Of a DNA stretch of 64,000 nt, positions 19,942-28,236 are shown piece after piece. The notes under the pieces are model-generated. The model had not been told where the DNA came from and ran no database searches. It saw only the letters and a list, made by a program, of their open reading frames with translations. Source of the stretch: Collinsella sp. AF20-14LB (GTDB lineage Bacteria; Actinomycetota; Coriobacteriia; Coriobacteriales; Coriobacteriaceae); assembly GCF_003459505.1 (NCBI RefSeq), contig NZ_QRWD01000009.1, forward strand, positions 1-64,000. The letters run 5' to 3'. Both the position numbers and the translations under genes were made by a program. Position 1 is the first letter of the stretch. Each line of letters begins with the position of its first letter.

Positions 19942-20967
19942 ATGAAACAGTACACGGTTGCTATTTTGGGCGCGACGGGAGCCGTGGGCACCCAGATGCT
20001 TGAGTGCCTCAACGAGCAGGAGTTTCCGGTCGGCAAGCTCAAGCTGCTAGCGAGCGCGCGCTCTGCGGGCAAGACCGTCGAGTTCCGCGGCGAGCAGGTT
20101 GTGATTGAGGAGGCTTGCCCCGAGGCCTTTGAGGGCTGCGACATCGTGCTCGGCGCCGCCGGCGACGATATTGCGAAGGAGCTACTGCCCGAGGCCGTCA
20201 AGCGCGGCGCCGTCGTGGTCGACAACAGCCACGCCTTCCGCATGGATCCCGAGGTGCCGCTGGTCGTGCCCGAGATCAATGCCGACGACATCAAGTGGCA
20301 TCACGGCCTTATCGCCAATCCCAACTGCGCGACCATCATCGGCCTGGTTCCCACGTGGCCGCTGCACCAGCTTGCTGGCGTGAAGCGTATGATCGTGTCC
20401 ACGTATCAGGCAGCTTCGGGCGCTGGCGCTCCCGGTATGGCCGAGCTCGAGGCTCAGCTTGCCGCCCTGGGCCGTGGCGAGGAGATTCCCGAGCCGCGCG
20501 CGTTTGCCGCCCAGCTGGCGAGCAACCTGATTCCGCAGATCGGCGGTGTCAAGGAGGAGGGCTTTACCTCCGAGGAGATGAAGTTGCAGAACGAGGGCCG
20601 CAAGATCATGCACCTGCCCGAGCTGCGCGTGAACTGCACCTGCGTGCGCGTGCCCGTGCTGCGCTCGCACTCCGAGAGCGTTACGCTCGAGTTTGAGCGC
20701 GACATCACGGTGGAAGAGGCCCGTGCTGCGCTGGCTGCCGCTCCGGGAGTGAAACTGGTTGACGACATGAGCGCCGAGGATGCACACGACCGCTTCCCCA
20801 TGCCGATGGACACCTCCGACCAGGATTTGATTTGGGTCGGCCGTGTGCGTCGCGACATCTCGAACCCCGAGGCCGCGCGCGGCATCACCTTCTGGTGCTG
20901 CGGCGACCAAATCCGTAAGGGCGCGGCAACCAACGCCGTCCAGATCGCTAAGCTGCTCTGCGAGTAG
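19942..20967 (+). CDS. asd: Aspartate-semialdehyde dehydrogenase
   Basis: Reduces aspartyl phosphate to the semialdehyde with NADPH. 341 residues: the nucleotide loop VAILGATGAVGTQML at the N-terminus, the catalytic Cys in NPNCATI near residue 130, and the later motif VPVLRSHSESV holding the substrate His. The ATG at 19942 follows AAAGGGGGAAG; an upstream in-frame extension covers the terminator and is rejected. It is followed by element C. Confidence 0.95.
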   Translation: MKQYTVAILGATGAVGTQMLECLNEQEFPVGKLKLLASARSAGKTVEFRGEQVVIEEACPEAFEGCDIVLGAAGDDIAKELLPEAVKRGAVVVDNSHAFRMDPEVPLVVPEINADDIKWHHGLIANPNCATIIGLVPTWPLHQLAGVKRMIVSTYQAASGAGAPGMAELEAQLAALGRGEEIPEPRAFAAQLASNLIPQIGGVKEEGFTSEEMKLQNEGRKIMHLPELRVNCTCVRVPVLRSHSESVTLEFERDITVEEARAALAAAPGVKLVDDMSAEDAHDRFPMPMDTSDQDLIWVGRVRRDISNPEAARGITFWCCGDQIRKGAATNAVQIAKLLCE

Positions 20968-20979
20968 TGCGACCTGTCC

Positions 20980-21109
20980 GGCGGGGTCCGGGCTTAGTTT
21001 TCAGAACGTCCTCGACCATGTGTGGCGCCTTGTCCTGCTCCTTCGGAGCTGCGGACAAGGCGCCACACTGGTCTGCGGAGTGTTCTGAAAACTAAGCCCG
21101 GACCCCGCC
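20980..21109. repeat. Nested inverted repeat, element C (28-bp perfect outer arms)
   Basis: Bases 20980-21007 and 21082-21109 are perfect inverted copies. Inner GTGTGGCGCCTTGTCC (21020-21035) pairs perfectly with 21053-21068. The spacers GTCCTCGACCAT and TGGTCTGCGGAGT match elements A and B. It begins 13 bases past the asd stop. Confidence 0.85.
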
Positions 21110-21210
21110 TGCGGCGACTCGGCTGCGAGCGGCCTGCGATGGAGCCGTTGCTGGTTGGGGCCGCTGGGCTGATGTGGGGGCACGTGGTTGTTGCGGGCCC
21201 TAGTCCCGGC

Positions 21211-21363
21211 GGCGGCCTCGGCGCTTTGCGCCTGCCGCCTTGGGGGGGGGCTGCGGAGCGCGGCCGGCAGCTGCGGCGCGTTGCGCCTGCTGCCTGCGGG
21301 GACTTTGGGGTCGTGCGGCAGCTGGGGCGCTGTCGCGCCTGCTGCCTTGGGTGACTTTGGGGT
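21211..21363 (+). repeat. Three imperfect GC-rich tandem hairpin units
   Basis: Units begin near 21211, 21266 and 21317 (periods 55 and 51). Each has the form GGCAGnTGnGGCGC, a short loop, then GCGCCTGCTGCC; the last two are followed by GACTTTGGGGTC. No gene is visible in 20968-21424 besides this array and element C. Confidence 0.65.
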
Positions 21364-21424
21364 CGATTGGGGTTGTCTGCACAATTCGCGGTATTATGTT
21401 GCGGAGTTTTGAAAGGAGCCGCTG

Positions 21425-22003
21425 GTGGTCACGACGACATTTGCCTCGCCTTTGGGCGAAATCTTGCTTGCCGCTGATGGCCGCGGTCTGACGGGGCTTT
21501 GGTTTGAGGGGCAGGAGCACTTTGGTTCCACGCTTCTCCGGGAAGACTCCGAACATGTTGAAGGCGCCGACGCGGTTTCCGGTACCGGTGGCATGTTGCC
21601 GGTGAGTCCGGCAAATGGCGCGGCTTCTTCGGTGCTTGAGCGTTCTTGGGCTTGGCTGAATGCTTATTTTGCGGGGCAGGAGCCTCGGTTTACGCCGCCG
21701 TTGCATATGATCGGCACGGCGTTCCAGCGCGAGGTTTGGTTTGAGCTGCTTTCAATTCCGCGTGGCGAAGTCGCTACGTATGGCGAGATCGCTCAGCGTG
21801 TTGCGGCTCGACATCGTGTGCCGGGAAATGAGGCACCCGTCGTGTCTCCTCGTGCGGTGGGGGCTGCGGTTGCGCGTAATCCCATTTCGATTATCGTGCC
21901 GTGCCATCGCGTGGTCGCGGTCGACGGATCGCTCAACGGATATGCTGGCGGCCTTGATCGCAAGGAGTGGCTGCTTCGGCTTGAGGGCGCGTACGAGGAA
22001 TAG
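21425..22003 (+). CDS. ogt: Methylated-DNA--protein-cysteine methyltransferase
   Basis: Repairs O6-methylguanine by moving the alkyl group to its own cysteine. 192 residues. The helix-turn-helix and active site are clear: RGEVATYGEIAQRVA near residue 117, then IIVPCHRVVAVDGSLNGYAGG with the acceptor Cys in PCHR near 158. An acidic, Gly/Ser-rich stretch (about 40-70) lengthens the N-terminal part. The GTG start at 21425 is five bases after AAAGGAGC. It stands alone after the GC-rich repeat region. Confidence 0.93.
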   Translation: MVTTTFASPLGEILLAADGRGLTGLWFEGQEHFGSTLLREDSEHVEGADAVSGTGGMLPVSPANGAASSVLERSWAWLNAYFAGQEPRFTPPLHMIGTAFQREVWFELLSIPRGEVATYGEIAQRVAARHRVPGNEAPVVSPRAVGAAVARNPISIIVPCHRVVAVDGSLNGYAGGLDRKEWLLRLEGAYEE

Positions 22004-22231
22004 CGCTCGAACGCTTTGCATAACTAGGACGCCGCGAAAGGACGAGCCTCCGTCCTTCTACGGCCGGCATGCGTCCAGACGCTTGGCATCTGCGCTTTAA
22101 GTTTGGCTAAGCCATATCTTGCGTATTTGAAAACGCGCAGGTTGAGCCGCTAGGGCTGTGCTAAGGCAGCTTTCGGTGCGCTATTATCGGCAGTATCGAA
22201 ACCTGTATTTCCATGCGCCAAAGGAGCAACT

Positions 22232-22915
22232 ATGAAGCTGATGCTTGCCGAGGACGAACCTGGTCTCTCCCGCGCCCTCACCGCGATTCTTCAACATAGC
22301 GACTACGAGGTCGACACCGCCCTCGACGGCTTGACGGCGCTCGAGAATCTACTTGCCAACGACTATGACGCCGCAATTTTGGACATCATGATGCCCGGCA
22401 TGGACGGCATCGAGGTGCTCAAGCGCACGCGTGAGGCCGGCAAACGTCTGCCCATCATTATGCTTACGGCAAAAAGCGAGGTGTCCGATAAGGTCTAGGG
22501 CTTGGACGCCGGCGCCAACGATTACCTGACTAAGCCGTTCGCCGCCAAGGAGCTACTTGCTCGCATTCGTGCCATGACGCGTGCCGCCACGGCAATTGAC
22601 GCCACGACGCTCAGCGTGGGCAACGTGCGCCTCGACACGGCATCGTGCACGCTTGCGGGTCCCTTGGGTGAGGAGCACCTGGCCAATCGTGAGTTTCAGC
22701 TTATGGAGCTCTTTATGCGCAACGCCGGCACGCGCATGCCCACTGAACGTCTGATGCTCGAGGTTTGGGGTGAGGACGCGCCCGAAGGCGCCAACGTGGT
22801 GTGGGTCTATATCCCGTACCTGCGCAAAAAGCTGACGGCGCTTGGTGCCAACGTTGCCATTCGCGCGTCGCGCAACCAGGGCTATTCGCTCGAGGTTGTC
22901 GAGGAAGGCGAATAA
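22232..22915 (+). pseudogene. OmpR-type response regulator interrupted by an in-frame TAG
   Basis: Receiver plus winged-helix regulator of 227 codons. MKLMLAEDEPGLSRALTAI begins the receiver, ILDIMMPGMDG holds the phospho-Asp near residue 52, and the switch Lys is in DYLTKPF. Codon 89 (22496-22498) is TAG where GAG would give the usual K-V-E-G-L-D-A-G. The frame is otherwise open and well conserved, including the DNA-binding domain up to GYSLEV. As written, only the first half of the receiver is made. The adjacent kinase gene also has one in-frame stop. Sequencing error, recent decay or readthrough are the options. Confidence 0.85.
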
Positions 22916-22917
22916 GC

Positions 22918-24279
22918 GTGAGCGCGAGCGCGTGGTGCAAGCGCATGACGGAGTGGTTTCACGCCGCCTCGAGTAGTACGGGGCGGGCTAATTCTGTTGA
23001 CGCATTGGGCCGCCGTCTGCGTCGCAAGTTTATCCTCGTTGCCATGGGCGCCGTGACCGTGGTGCTCACGCTTATCATCGCCGGCATCAACATCGTCAAT
23101 TATTCGCATGTCTGCAAGATGGCCGACGCTCGCCTGGACTATATTTTGGCGGGCAAGGACGGTATCGATTGGGGGGACGAGCCTAAAGCCGAGCCCGCTA
23201 ATGGCAAGGATGCCGGCGATAGCCAAGCGGGCGTTCGCATCAGACACTTCGAAGGCATGACGGCGGAGTCTCCCTTCGACACGCGCTACTTTACGGTGAC
23301 GATTGACGCCGGACAGGTTGCCGATGTCAATACGGCCCGCATTGCCGCGGTTGGTGCCAAGCGCGCCGCCAGTATTGCCGCAAGGCTGCATGCCAAGGGC
23401 TGGACCTCGGGCTTCTCTGGCAATTATCGTTATACGACCGACGTCCAGGACGACGAGATCACCTATGTGTTCGTGGACTGCTCGCGCGAGCTTGCAAGCT
23501 TTCATTCGTTTTTGAGCGCGAGCGTGGCGATCAGTTGAATTGGCTGGCTGGCGGTGCTGGCAATTGTGGCGGGTGCCTCGGGCGCGGTGATTCGACCGAT
23601 GGTCGAGAGCTACAGCAAGCAAAAGCGCTTTATTACCGATGCGAGCCACGAGATCAAGACGCCGCTGGCTGTAATTGACGCCGCCAATGAGGTACAAGAG
23701 ATCGAGAGCGGCGAAAGTGAGTGGACGCAGAGCATTCACGAGCAGGTTGCGCGGCTGACGGCGCTCACGGAACGTCTAGTGTTTTTGGCACGTATGGACG
23801 AGGGCTCGGCGGGCTTTACCATGACATCGATCGATCTTTCGGAGGCCGTGGACAAGGCTGCGGCGCCGTTTGAATCGGTGGCGGTTTCGCGCGGCAAGCG
23901 TCTGTCGACGTCGATTGCGTGCGGCGTGCGGGCCCATGCCGATGCTGCGGCGGTGGCGCAGGTGGTTGAGCTGCTTCTGGACAACGCCACGCGCTATGCG
24001 AGCGAGGGCAGCGTGATTGAGCTGAGCCTGCGTGCCGTTTCGCGCGTTCAGGGTAAGGGCGCCACCGAGCTCGTCGTATCGAACGCCGTGGACGAGCTGC
24101 CCGAAGGCGACCTAGATCGATTGTTCGACCGCTTCTATCGTGCGGACGTGTCGCGCAGCTCCAAGACGGGCGGCTCGGGCGTGGGCCTATCCGTGGTGCG
24201 TGCCATCGCCGAAGCCCATGGCGGGAGCGCTTCTGTCTGCGGCCACGGTAACCAGATCACCTTCACCGTCCGCCTCTAA
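22918..24279 (+). pseudogene. Sensor histidine kinase interrupted by an in-frame TGA
   Basis: 453 residues if read through. Helix 1 is near residues 38-63 (ILVAMGAVTVVLTLIIAGI), followed by an external sensor region, helix 2 near 200-222, then DASHEIKTPL with the phospho-His, the N box LLLDNATRYA, and glycine loops in GGSGVGLSVV. Codon 207 (23536-23538) is TGA within helix 2. The C-terminal part could restart at 23599 but would lose helix 2. The GTG start at 22918 is two bases after the regulator's stop; an ATG at 22945 is the alternative. It is the partner of the interrupted regulator. Confidence 0.85.
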
Positions 24280-24280
24280 G

Positions 24281-24324
24281 ACCTGCCAAAAAGGGACAGG
24301 TTTATTTTGGCAGGTTTTATCTGT
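24281..24324 (+). repeat. Dispersed palindromic repeat CCTGCCAAAA family, copy 2
   Basis: A full copy beginning two bases after the kinase stop codon: CCTGCCAAAA at one end, TTTTGGCAGG at the other, then TTTTATCTG. It can act as a terminator. Confidence 0.85.
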
Positions 24325-24445
24325 GCAGACGGCAGCGGAGGCTGGCGGTGATCGGCGCCATGAACGCCACCGACCCAAATAAACGCACCTCTAACTGCTA
24401 AAATATGGACATCGTTGTTCGGCTCCCGAAGGAAAGGAGACGGTC

Positions 24446-25120
24446 ATGCAGTACGAGATCGGCGGAGGGGCTTTCCCGGTTGTTACGTGCAACCTTAGCG
24501 ACGGCGAATCCATGATCACCGAAAGCGGTGCCATGGTCTGGATGACCCCCAACATGGAGATGTCCACCTCGGGCGGTGGTATAGGCAAGATGTTCTCTAA
24601 GGCTTTTTCGGGTGAGGCGTTGTTCCAAAACATTTGGACCGCGCACGGCGATGGCATGATTGCGTTTGGCTCTTGCTTCCCCGGCCGCATTATACCGATC
24701 GAGATTGGCCCTGGTAAGAGCTGGATTTTGCAGAAGCGTTCGTTCCTTGCCGCGGAAAGTGGTGTTGAGCTGAGCATCCACTTTAACAAGAAGGCAAAGA
24801 CCGGCGTCTTTGGCGGCGAGGGTTTTATCATGCAAAAGCTCACGGGCTCGGGTATTGCCTTTGCCGAGATCGACGGCGACCTAGTTGAGTACGAGCTTGC
24901 TGCTGGCCAGCAAATGATTGTAGATACCGGCAACGTGGCCGGCTTTGAGGAGACGGTGAGCATCGACGCGCAGATGGTCAAGGGCGTCAAAAACATCATG
25001 TTTGGCGGTGAAGGCGTGTTCAACACTGTGCTCACCGGTCCGGGGCGCATCTGGCTGCAGACAATGCCCATTTCCAATCTTGCGGCAGCAGTGGCTTCGA
25101 TGACCAACAACAATAACTAA
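24446..25120 (+). CDS. AIM24/TIGR00266 family protein
   Basis: 224 residues of glycine-rich beta repeats, the pattern of the bacterial AIM24 (TIGR00266) family: MITESGAMVWMTPNMEMST near residue 25, GFGSCFPG-like and GPGKSWILQKRSFLAAE near 85-105, and VEYELAAGQQMIVDTGNVAGF near 150. The family is widespread; its biochemical role is not established. No signal peptide or membrane segment. AAAGGAGACGGTC precedes the ATG. It stands alone. Confidence 0.85.
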   Translation: MQYEIGGGAFPVVTCNLSDGESMITESGAMVWMTPNMEMSTSGGGIGKMFSKAFSGEALFQNIWTAHGDGMIAFGSCFPGRIIPIEIGPGKSWILQKRSFLAAESGVELSIHFNKKAKTGVFGGEGFIMQKLTGSGIAFAEIDGDLVEYELAAGQQMIVDTGNVAGFEETVSIDAQMVKGVKNIMFGGEGVFNTVLTGPGRIWLQTMPISNLAAAVASMTNNNN

Positions 25121-25189
25121 TCGTGTATAGGATGACGCGCGCGGCGGGCCCGGCCTGTCGTGCGCGTTTTTTGGTGGCAAACGCCCTGT

Positions 25190-26449
25190 TTATCGGGTGC
25201 GGCTGTGCTCCTGCAGCGCATAGATCGACTTATCCATGTTGAACAGGTAGGCCACGACGCAGACAATAAAGAACGTCGGCAGACTGCTAAAGCCAAAGAC
25301 CTCGCAGCCAATAAAGATGGGCGCGAGCAGCGTATTGGTGGCGCTGCCAAAGACGGCGGCGTATCCCAGCGCGGCGCAGAGCTCGACGGGCATGCCGAGA
25401 ATCCCGGCGAGTACGACACCCAGGCTGGCTCCGATGGAGAACAGCGGCGTCACCTCGCCACCCTGATATCCTGCGGCAAGCGTGGCGATGGTGAGTACGA
25501 ATTTGAGCGCCCAGTCCCAAGGCATGATCGACGCCTCACCGTTGTCACCCAGTGCCGCGGATATCAGGTTGGTGCCAAGGCCGCAGTATCGCCCCTGCCA
25601 CAGCGCGAACAGAATCGCCGACAGCGCAAGGCCCATAACGGCAACGCGTATGTAAGGGCTGGGGAGCAGCCGCGCTGCAAGGGTCTTGGCATGGGCAAGG
25701 CACCAGGCAAAAGCTCCACCTACCATACCAAACGCGATACCCAACAACGCCAGTCGTCCAAGACCGGGGAGGTCGAGCGCATACGAGGCGGTAACGGCGA
25801 CCTCAAACTTCTCGAGCCCCAGAGCGCCGGAGGTCATGCTTGCGGCGAGCGAGGCTGTAAGCGCGGGAAACAGCGCGCGGTATTCCATGCGTCCTGCGAC
25901 CAGTACTTCGATCGCAAAGACCGTGGCGGCGAGGGGCGTTCGAAAGAGTCCGGCAAAGCCGGCGGCCATGCCGATAAGCAAAAACGTGTTGCCGGGTTCT
26001 CGGAAAGGTAGACGTCGGCCGATCCAATGCGAGACGGTTGCGCCGATCTGCACGGCTACGCCTTCGCGTCCCGCGCTGCCGCCAAAGAGATGCGTGGCCC
26101 ACGTGCTCAGCATAATGAGCGGCACCAGACGCGGGGAGATGGCGTCCTCGCGTTCGTGACCTACGTCGAATACTAAGCTCATGCCCCGATCGGTGCCTTT
26201 GCCCCAGGTGAGGTAGGCAAATACGATGGCCAAGCCCATGAGGGCGAGGAAGGGAAGGAGCAGTACGATGTGCTCGTCACGGAAGGCGCCGATTGCCAGG
26301 AGCACACGACCAAAAAGGGCACAGATGGCGCCAACGATAACGCCGATAGGGATTCCGACGGCGCCCATGAGCACGAGACCGCTATAGGTGTTGACCAGGC
26401 GTTTGATTCTGCTCGAAGCGCTGCTTTCTGACATTTTGCTTTCCGACAC
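25190..26449 (-). CDS. CLC-family channel/antiporter, possibly fluoride type
   Basis: 419-residue membrane protein with the CLC fold, about ten hydrophobic segments. The selectivity-filter segments read GSAGREGVAVQIGA near residue 125 and GGEVTPLFSIGASLG near 335. The classical chloride sequence is GREGP; here Val follows GREG, and GGEVTPLF replaces GxFxP. Both are like the CLC-F fluoride/proton antiporter branch, so fluoride export is plausible. This is inferred from motifs recalled, not aligned. A GTG at 26449 or an ATG at 26434 (after GGAAAG) could be the start. Confidence 0.85.
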   Translation of the reverse strand: MSESKMSESSASSRIKRLVNTYSGLVLMGAVGIPIGVIVGAICALFGRVLLAIGAFRDEHIVLLLPFLALMGLAIVFAYLTWGKGTDRGMSLVFDVGHEREDAISPRLVPLIMLSTWATHLFGGSAGREGVAVQIGATVSHWIGRRLPFREPGNTFLLIGMAAGFAGLFRTPLAATVFAIEVLVAGRMEYRALFPALTASLAASMTSGALGLEKFEVAVTASYALDLPGLGRLALLGIAFGMVGGAFAWCLAHAKTLAARLLPSPYIRVAVMGLALSAILFALWQGRYCGLGTNLISAALGDNGEASIMPWDWALKFVLTIATLAAGYQGGEVTPLFSIGASLGVVLAGILGMPVELCAALGYAAVFGSATNTLLAPIFIGCEVFGFSSLPTFFIVCVVAYLFNMDKSIYALQEHSRTR

Positions 26450-26619
26450 TTGCTCTCTTGATAGAAAAAGAGCTGGAGTTGCGCATCGTTGAGAGGCTTT
26501 CCAGCTTTAGCAAAACAAATTTATAAGATGCGACGGGCCGCGTCAAGATAATCACCGGACGGCCTAGGAGGCGGCTGGTTGGCTGGCTTAAAACCTAGCG
26601 CGTGAAATGACGCCCCACG

Positions 26620-27258
26620 CTATTCAGCGCGCTTGATAGGATGACGAACCACGGTCTTAAGTTTCTCCGGTGCGCATTTGCGTGGATCGGAGAGATAGAT
26701 TTCGTGATGTAAACGGGTGTCTGAGAAGTCGGGAACATAGCCCAGCTCGGTCGTGTATTCATGCATAGCGTCTACGGTCGCCGGTTCGTTGTCGTAGGGC
26801 CCGGTGTGCATGCATTGAACGCAGAGACCCTCGTCAACTTTAAGCAGTTCGACGGCGGAAAAGTCCAGTTTCTTTTTGGTCGTGGCTTCCGCGACTGCCC
26901 AGTCAAAGTCATCTCGGGTGACGAAATCAGGCAGGCGGATGCACGAGATAAAGTTGAAATTGTCCTTGTGTACATAATCGATGTCGCCGCTCGGGGACTC
27001 TTGCCACCAGAAACCCTCGAGCGGCGGTACCACAAAGTCGAAATAGCCCTCGATACTCCTTGAGCCTTTCTTCGACATCTTGACGGTATAGGCGATGCCG
27101 TAAAGTAGCGGCAGGGCGTTTTGATACTCGCCACCTTCGGTATTTGGGTCGCCCTTTCCGCGAACGGCAACGTAGCTCATAGGCGGGACTGTTACGATGC
27201 TCGGCTTGCTTGCAGGTTTGTAGAGCTCCTTGCATTCCTTCTTAAAGTCGAACGCCAT
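26620..27258 (-). CDS. GyrI-like small-molecule-binding domain protein
   Basis: 212 residues resembling the GyrI-like (SbmC/Rob C-terminal) domain: PSIVTVPPMSYVAVRGKGDPN at the N-terminus, GYFDFVVPPLEGFWW near residue 90, MHTGPYDNEPATVDAMHEY near 155, and HHEIYLSDPRK near the end. Such proteins bind small ligands; E. coli SbmC protects gyrase and is SOS-induced. Here an excellent LexA-like box lies about 60 bases upstream (27315-27328), beside a TATGAT -10. AAAGGCGGCC precedes the ATG. Confidence 0.85.
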   Translation of the reverse strand: MAFDFKKECKELYKPASKPSIVTVPPMSYVAVRGKGDPNTEGGEYQNALPLLYGIAYTVKMSKKGSRSIEGYFDFVVPPLEGFWWQESPSGDIDYVHKDNFNFISCIRLPDFVTRDDFDWAVAEATTKKKLDFSAVELLKVDEGLCVQCMHTGPYDNEPATVDAMHEYTTELGYVPDFSDTRLHHEIYLSDPRKCAPEKLKTVVRHPIKRAE

Positions 27259-27304
27259 GTTGGCCGCCTTTCTGCGTATTGGCCTGCTTAGATAGTTGAA
27301 TCAT

Positions 27305-27328
27305 ATCATAGAAACGAACAGCTGTTCG
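27305..27328 (-). promoter_or_regulatory. LexA-like SOS box with -10 element upstream of the GyrI-like gene
   Basis: CGAACAGCTGTTCG at 27315-27328 is a perfect palindrome matching the Gram-positive/actinobacterial LexA pattern CGAAC-N4-GTTCG. Read toward the gene, TATGAT (27305-27310) lies four bases farther on. A repressor bound there would cover the promoter. Confidence 0.65.
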
Positions 27329-27435
27329 AATGATTTGGCTGACAGATTGAGATGCGTGCGTTGTGTTTGGCGGTCGGCCTGACCCCGTTGATGATTTCTC
27401 GGCCTCCCCGGCGCCCTATCTATAGCTGCCGTTTC

Positions 27436-27480
27436 CCCATATAAAACCTGCCAAAATAAACCTGTCCCTTTTTGGTAGGT
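27436..27480 (-). repeat. Dispersed palindromic repeat CCTGCCAAAA family, copy 3 (inverted)
   Basis: Same family in the opposite orientation: AAAACCTGCCAAAATAAACC then TGTCCCTTTTTGGTAGG, with one stem change. It lies 50 bases before the ABC ATPase start. Confidence 0.8.
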
Positions 27481-27529
27481 GGGAAATGGGTAATACTAAA
27501 GAGTTATCCGACCAGATGGGAATTAATCG

Positions 27530-28231
27530 ATGGCCTATATCGAATTCAAAGACGTCATCAAGGCATACGGCGAGGGCGATGCCCGCATCCACGCGCTCGA
27601 CGGCGCGAGCTTTACGGTCGAGCGCGGCGAGCTCGCCATCATTTTGGGTGCTTCGGGTGCCGGCAAGACCACGGCCCTCAACATTCTGGGCGGCATGGAC
27701 ACGGCAACTTCTGGCACCGTGACGGTGGACGGGCGTGACGTGAGCTCTGCCAACGAGGCTCAGCTTGTGGAATACCGTCGCGCCGATGTTGGCTTTGTCT
27801 TTCAGTTCTACAATCTGGTCCCTAACCTGACGGCGCTTGAGAACGTCGAACTCGCGGCGCAGATCTGCCCCGATTCGCTCGATGCCGAGCAAACGCTTCG
27901 CCAGGTTGGCCTGGGCGACCGCCTCGCTAACTTTCCGGCGCAGCTTTCGGGCGGCGAGCAGCAGCGCGTATCCATCGCCCGCGCGCTGGCTAAGAACCCC
28001 AAGCTGCTTTTGTGCGACGAGCCTACGGGTGCACTCGACTACAAAACCGGCAAGCAGATCTTGCAGCTGCTACAGGACACTTGCCGCAAGCAAGGCATTA
28101 CGGTCATCATCATCACCCACAACTCTGCGCTGGCGCCCATGGCCGATCGCCTGATCCGCTTTAAGAGCGGCCGCGTGGAGAGCGAGACGATCCAGCAAAA
28201 TCCTGTGCCTATCGAGACGATCGAGTGGTAG
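27530..28231 (+). CDS. ABC transporter ATP-binding protein (LolD/MacB type)
   Basis: 233-residue ATPase. Walker [17 protein letters not shown] near residue 40, Q-loop [18 protein letters not shown], signature [15 protein letters not shown] near 140, Walker [13 protein letters not shown], and H-loop IIITHN. The [10 protein letters not shown] segment marks the MacB/LolD/FtsE branch, which works with FtsX-like permeases. The next gene, six bases away, is such a permease. Together they could export a peptide or lipid or act as a mechanotransmission device; the substrate is unknown. Confidence 0.93.
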   Translation: MAYIEFKDVIKAYGEGDARIHALDGASFTVERGELAIILGASGAGKTTALNILGGMDTATSGTVTVDGRDVSSANEAQLVEYRRADVGFVFQFYNLVPNLTALENVELAAQICPDSLDAEQTLRQVGLGDRLANFPAQLSGGEQQRVSIARALAKNPKLLLCDEPTGALDYKTGKQILQLLQDTCRKQGITVIIITHNSALAPMADRLIRFKSGRVESETIQQNPVPIETIEW

Positions 28232-28236
28232 CGCCC

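Noticed and set aside
22496..23538. Genetic-code change explaining TAG and TGA in the two-component genes
   Set aside because: All other genes in the window end at TAG, TGA and TAA in normal fashion, so a global reassignment is not supported.
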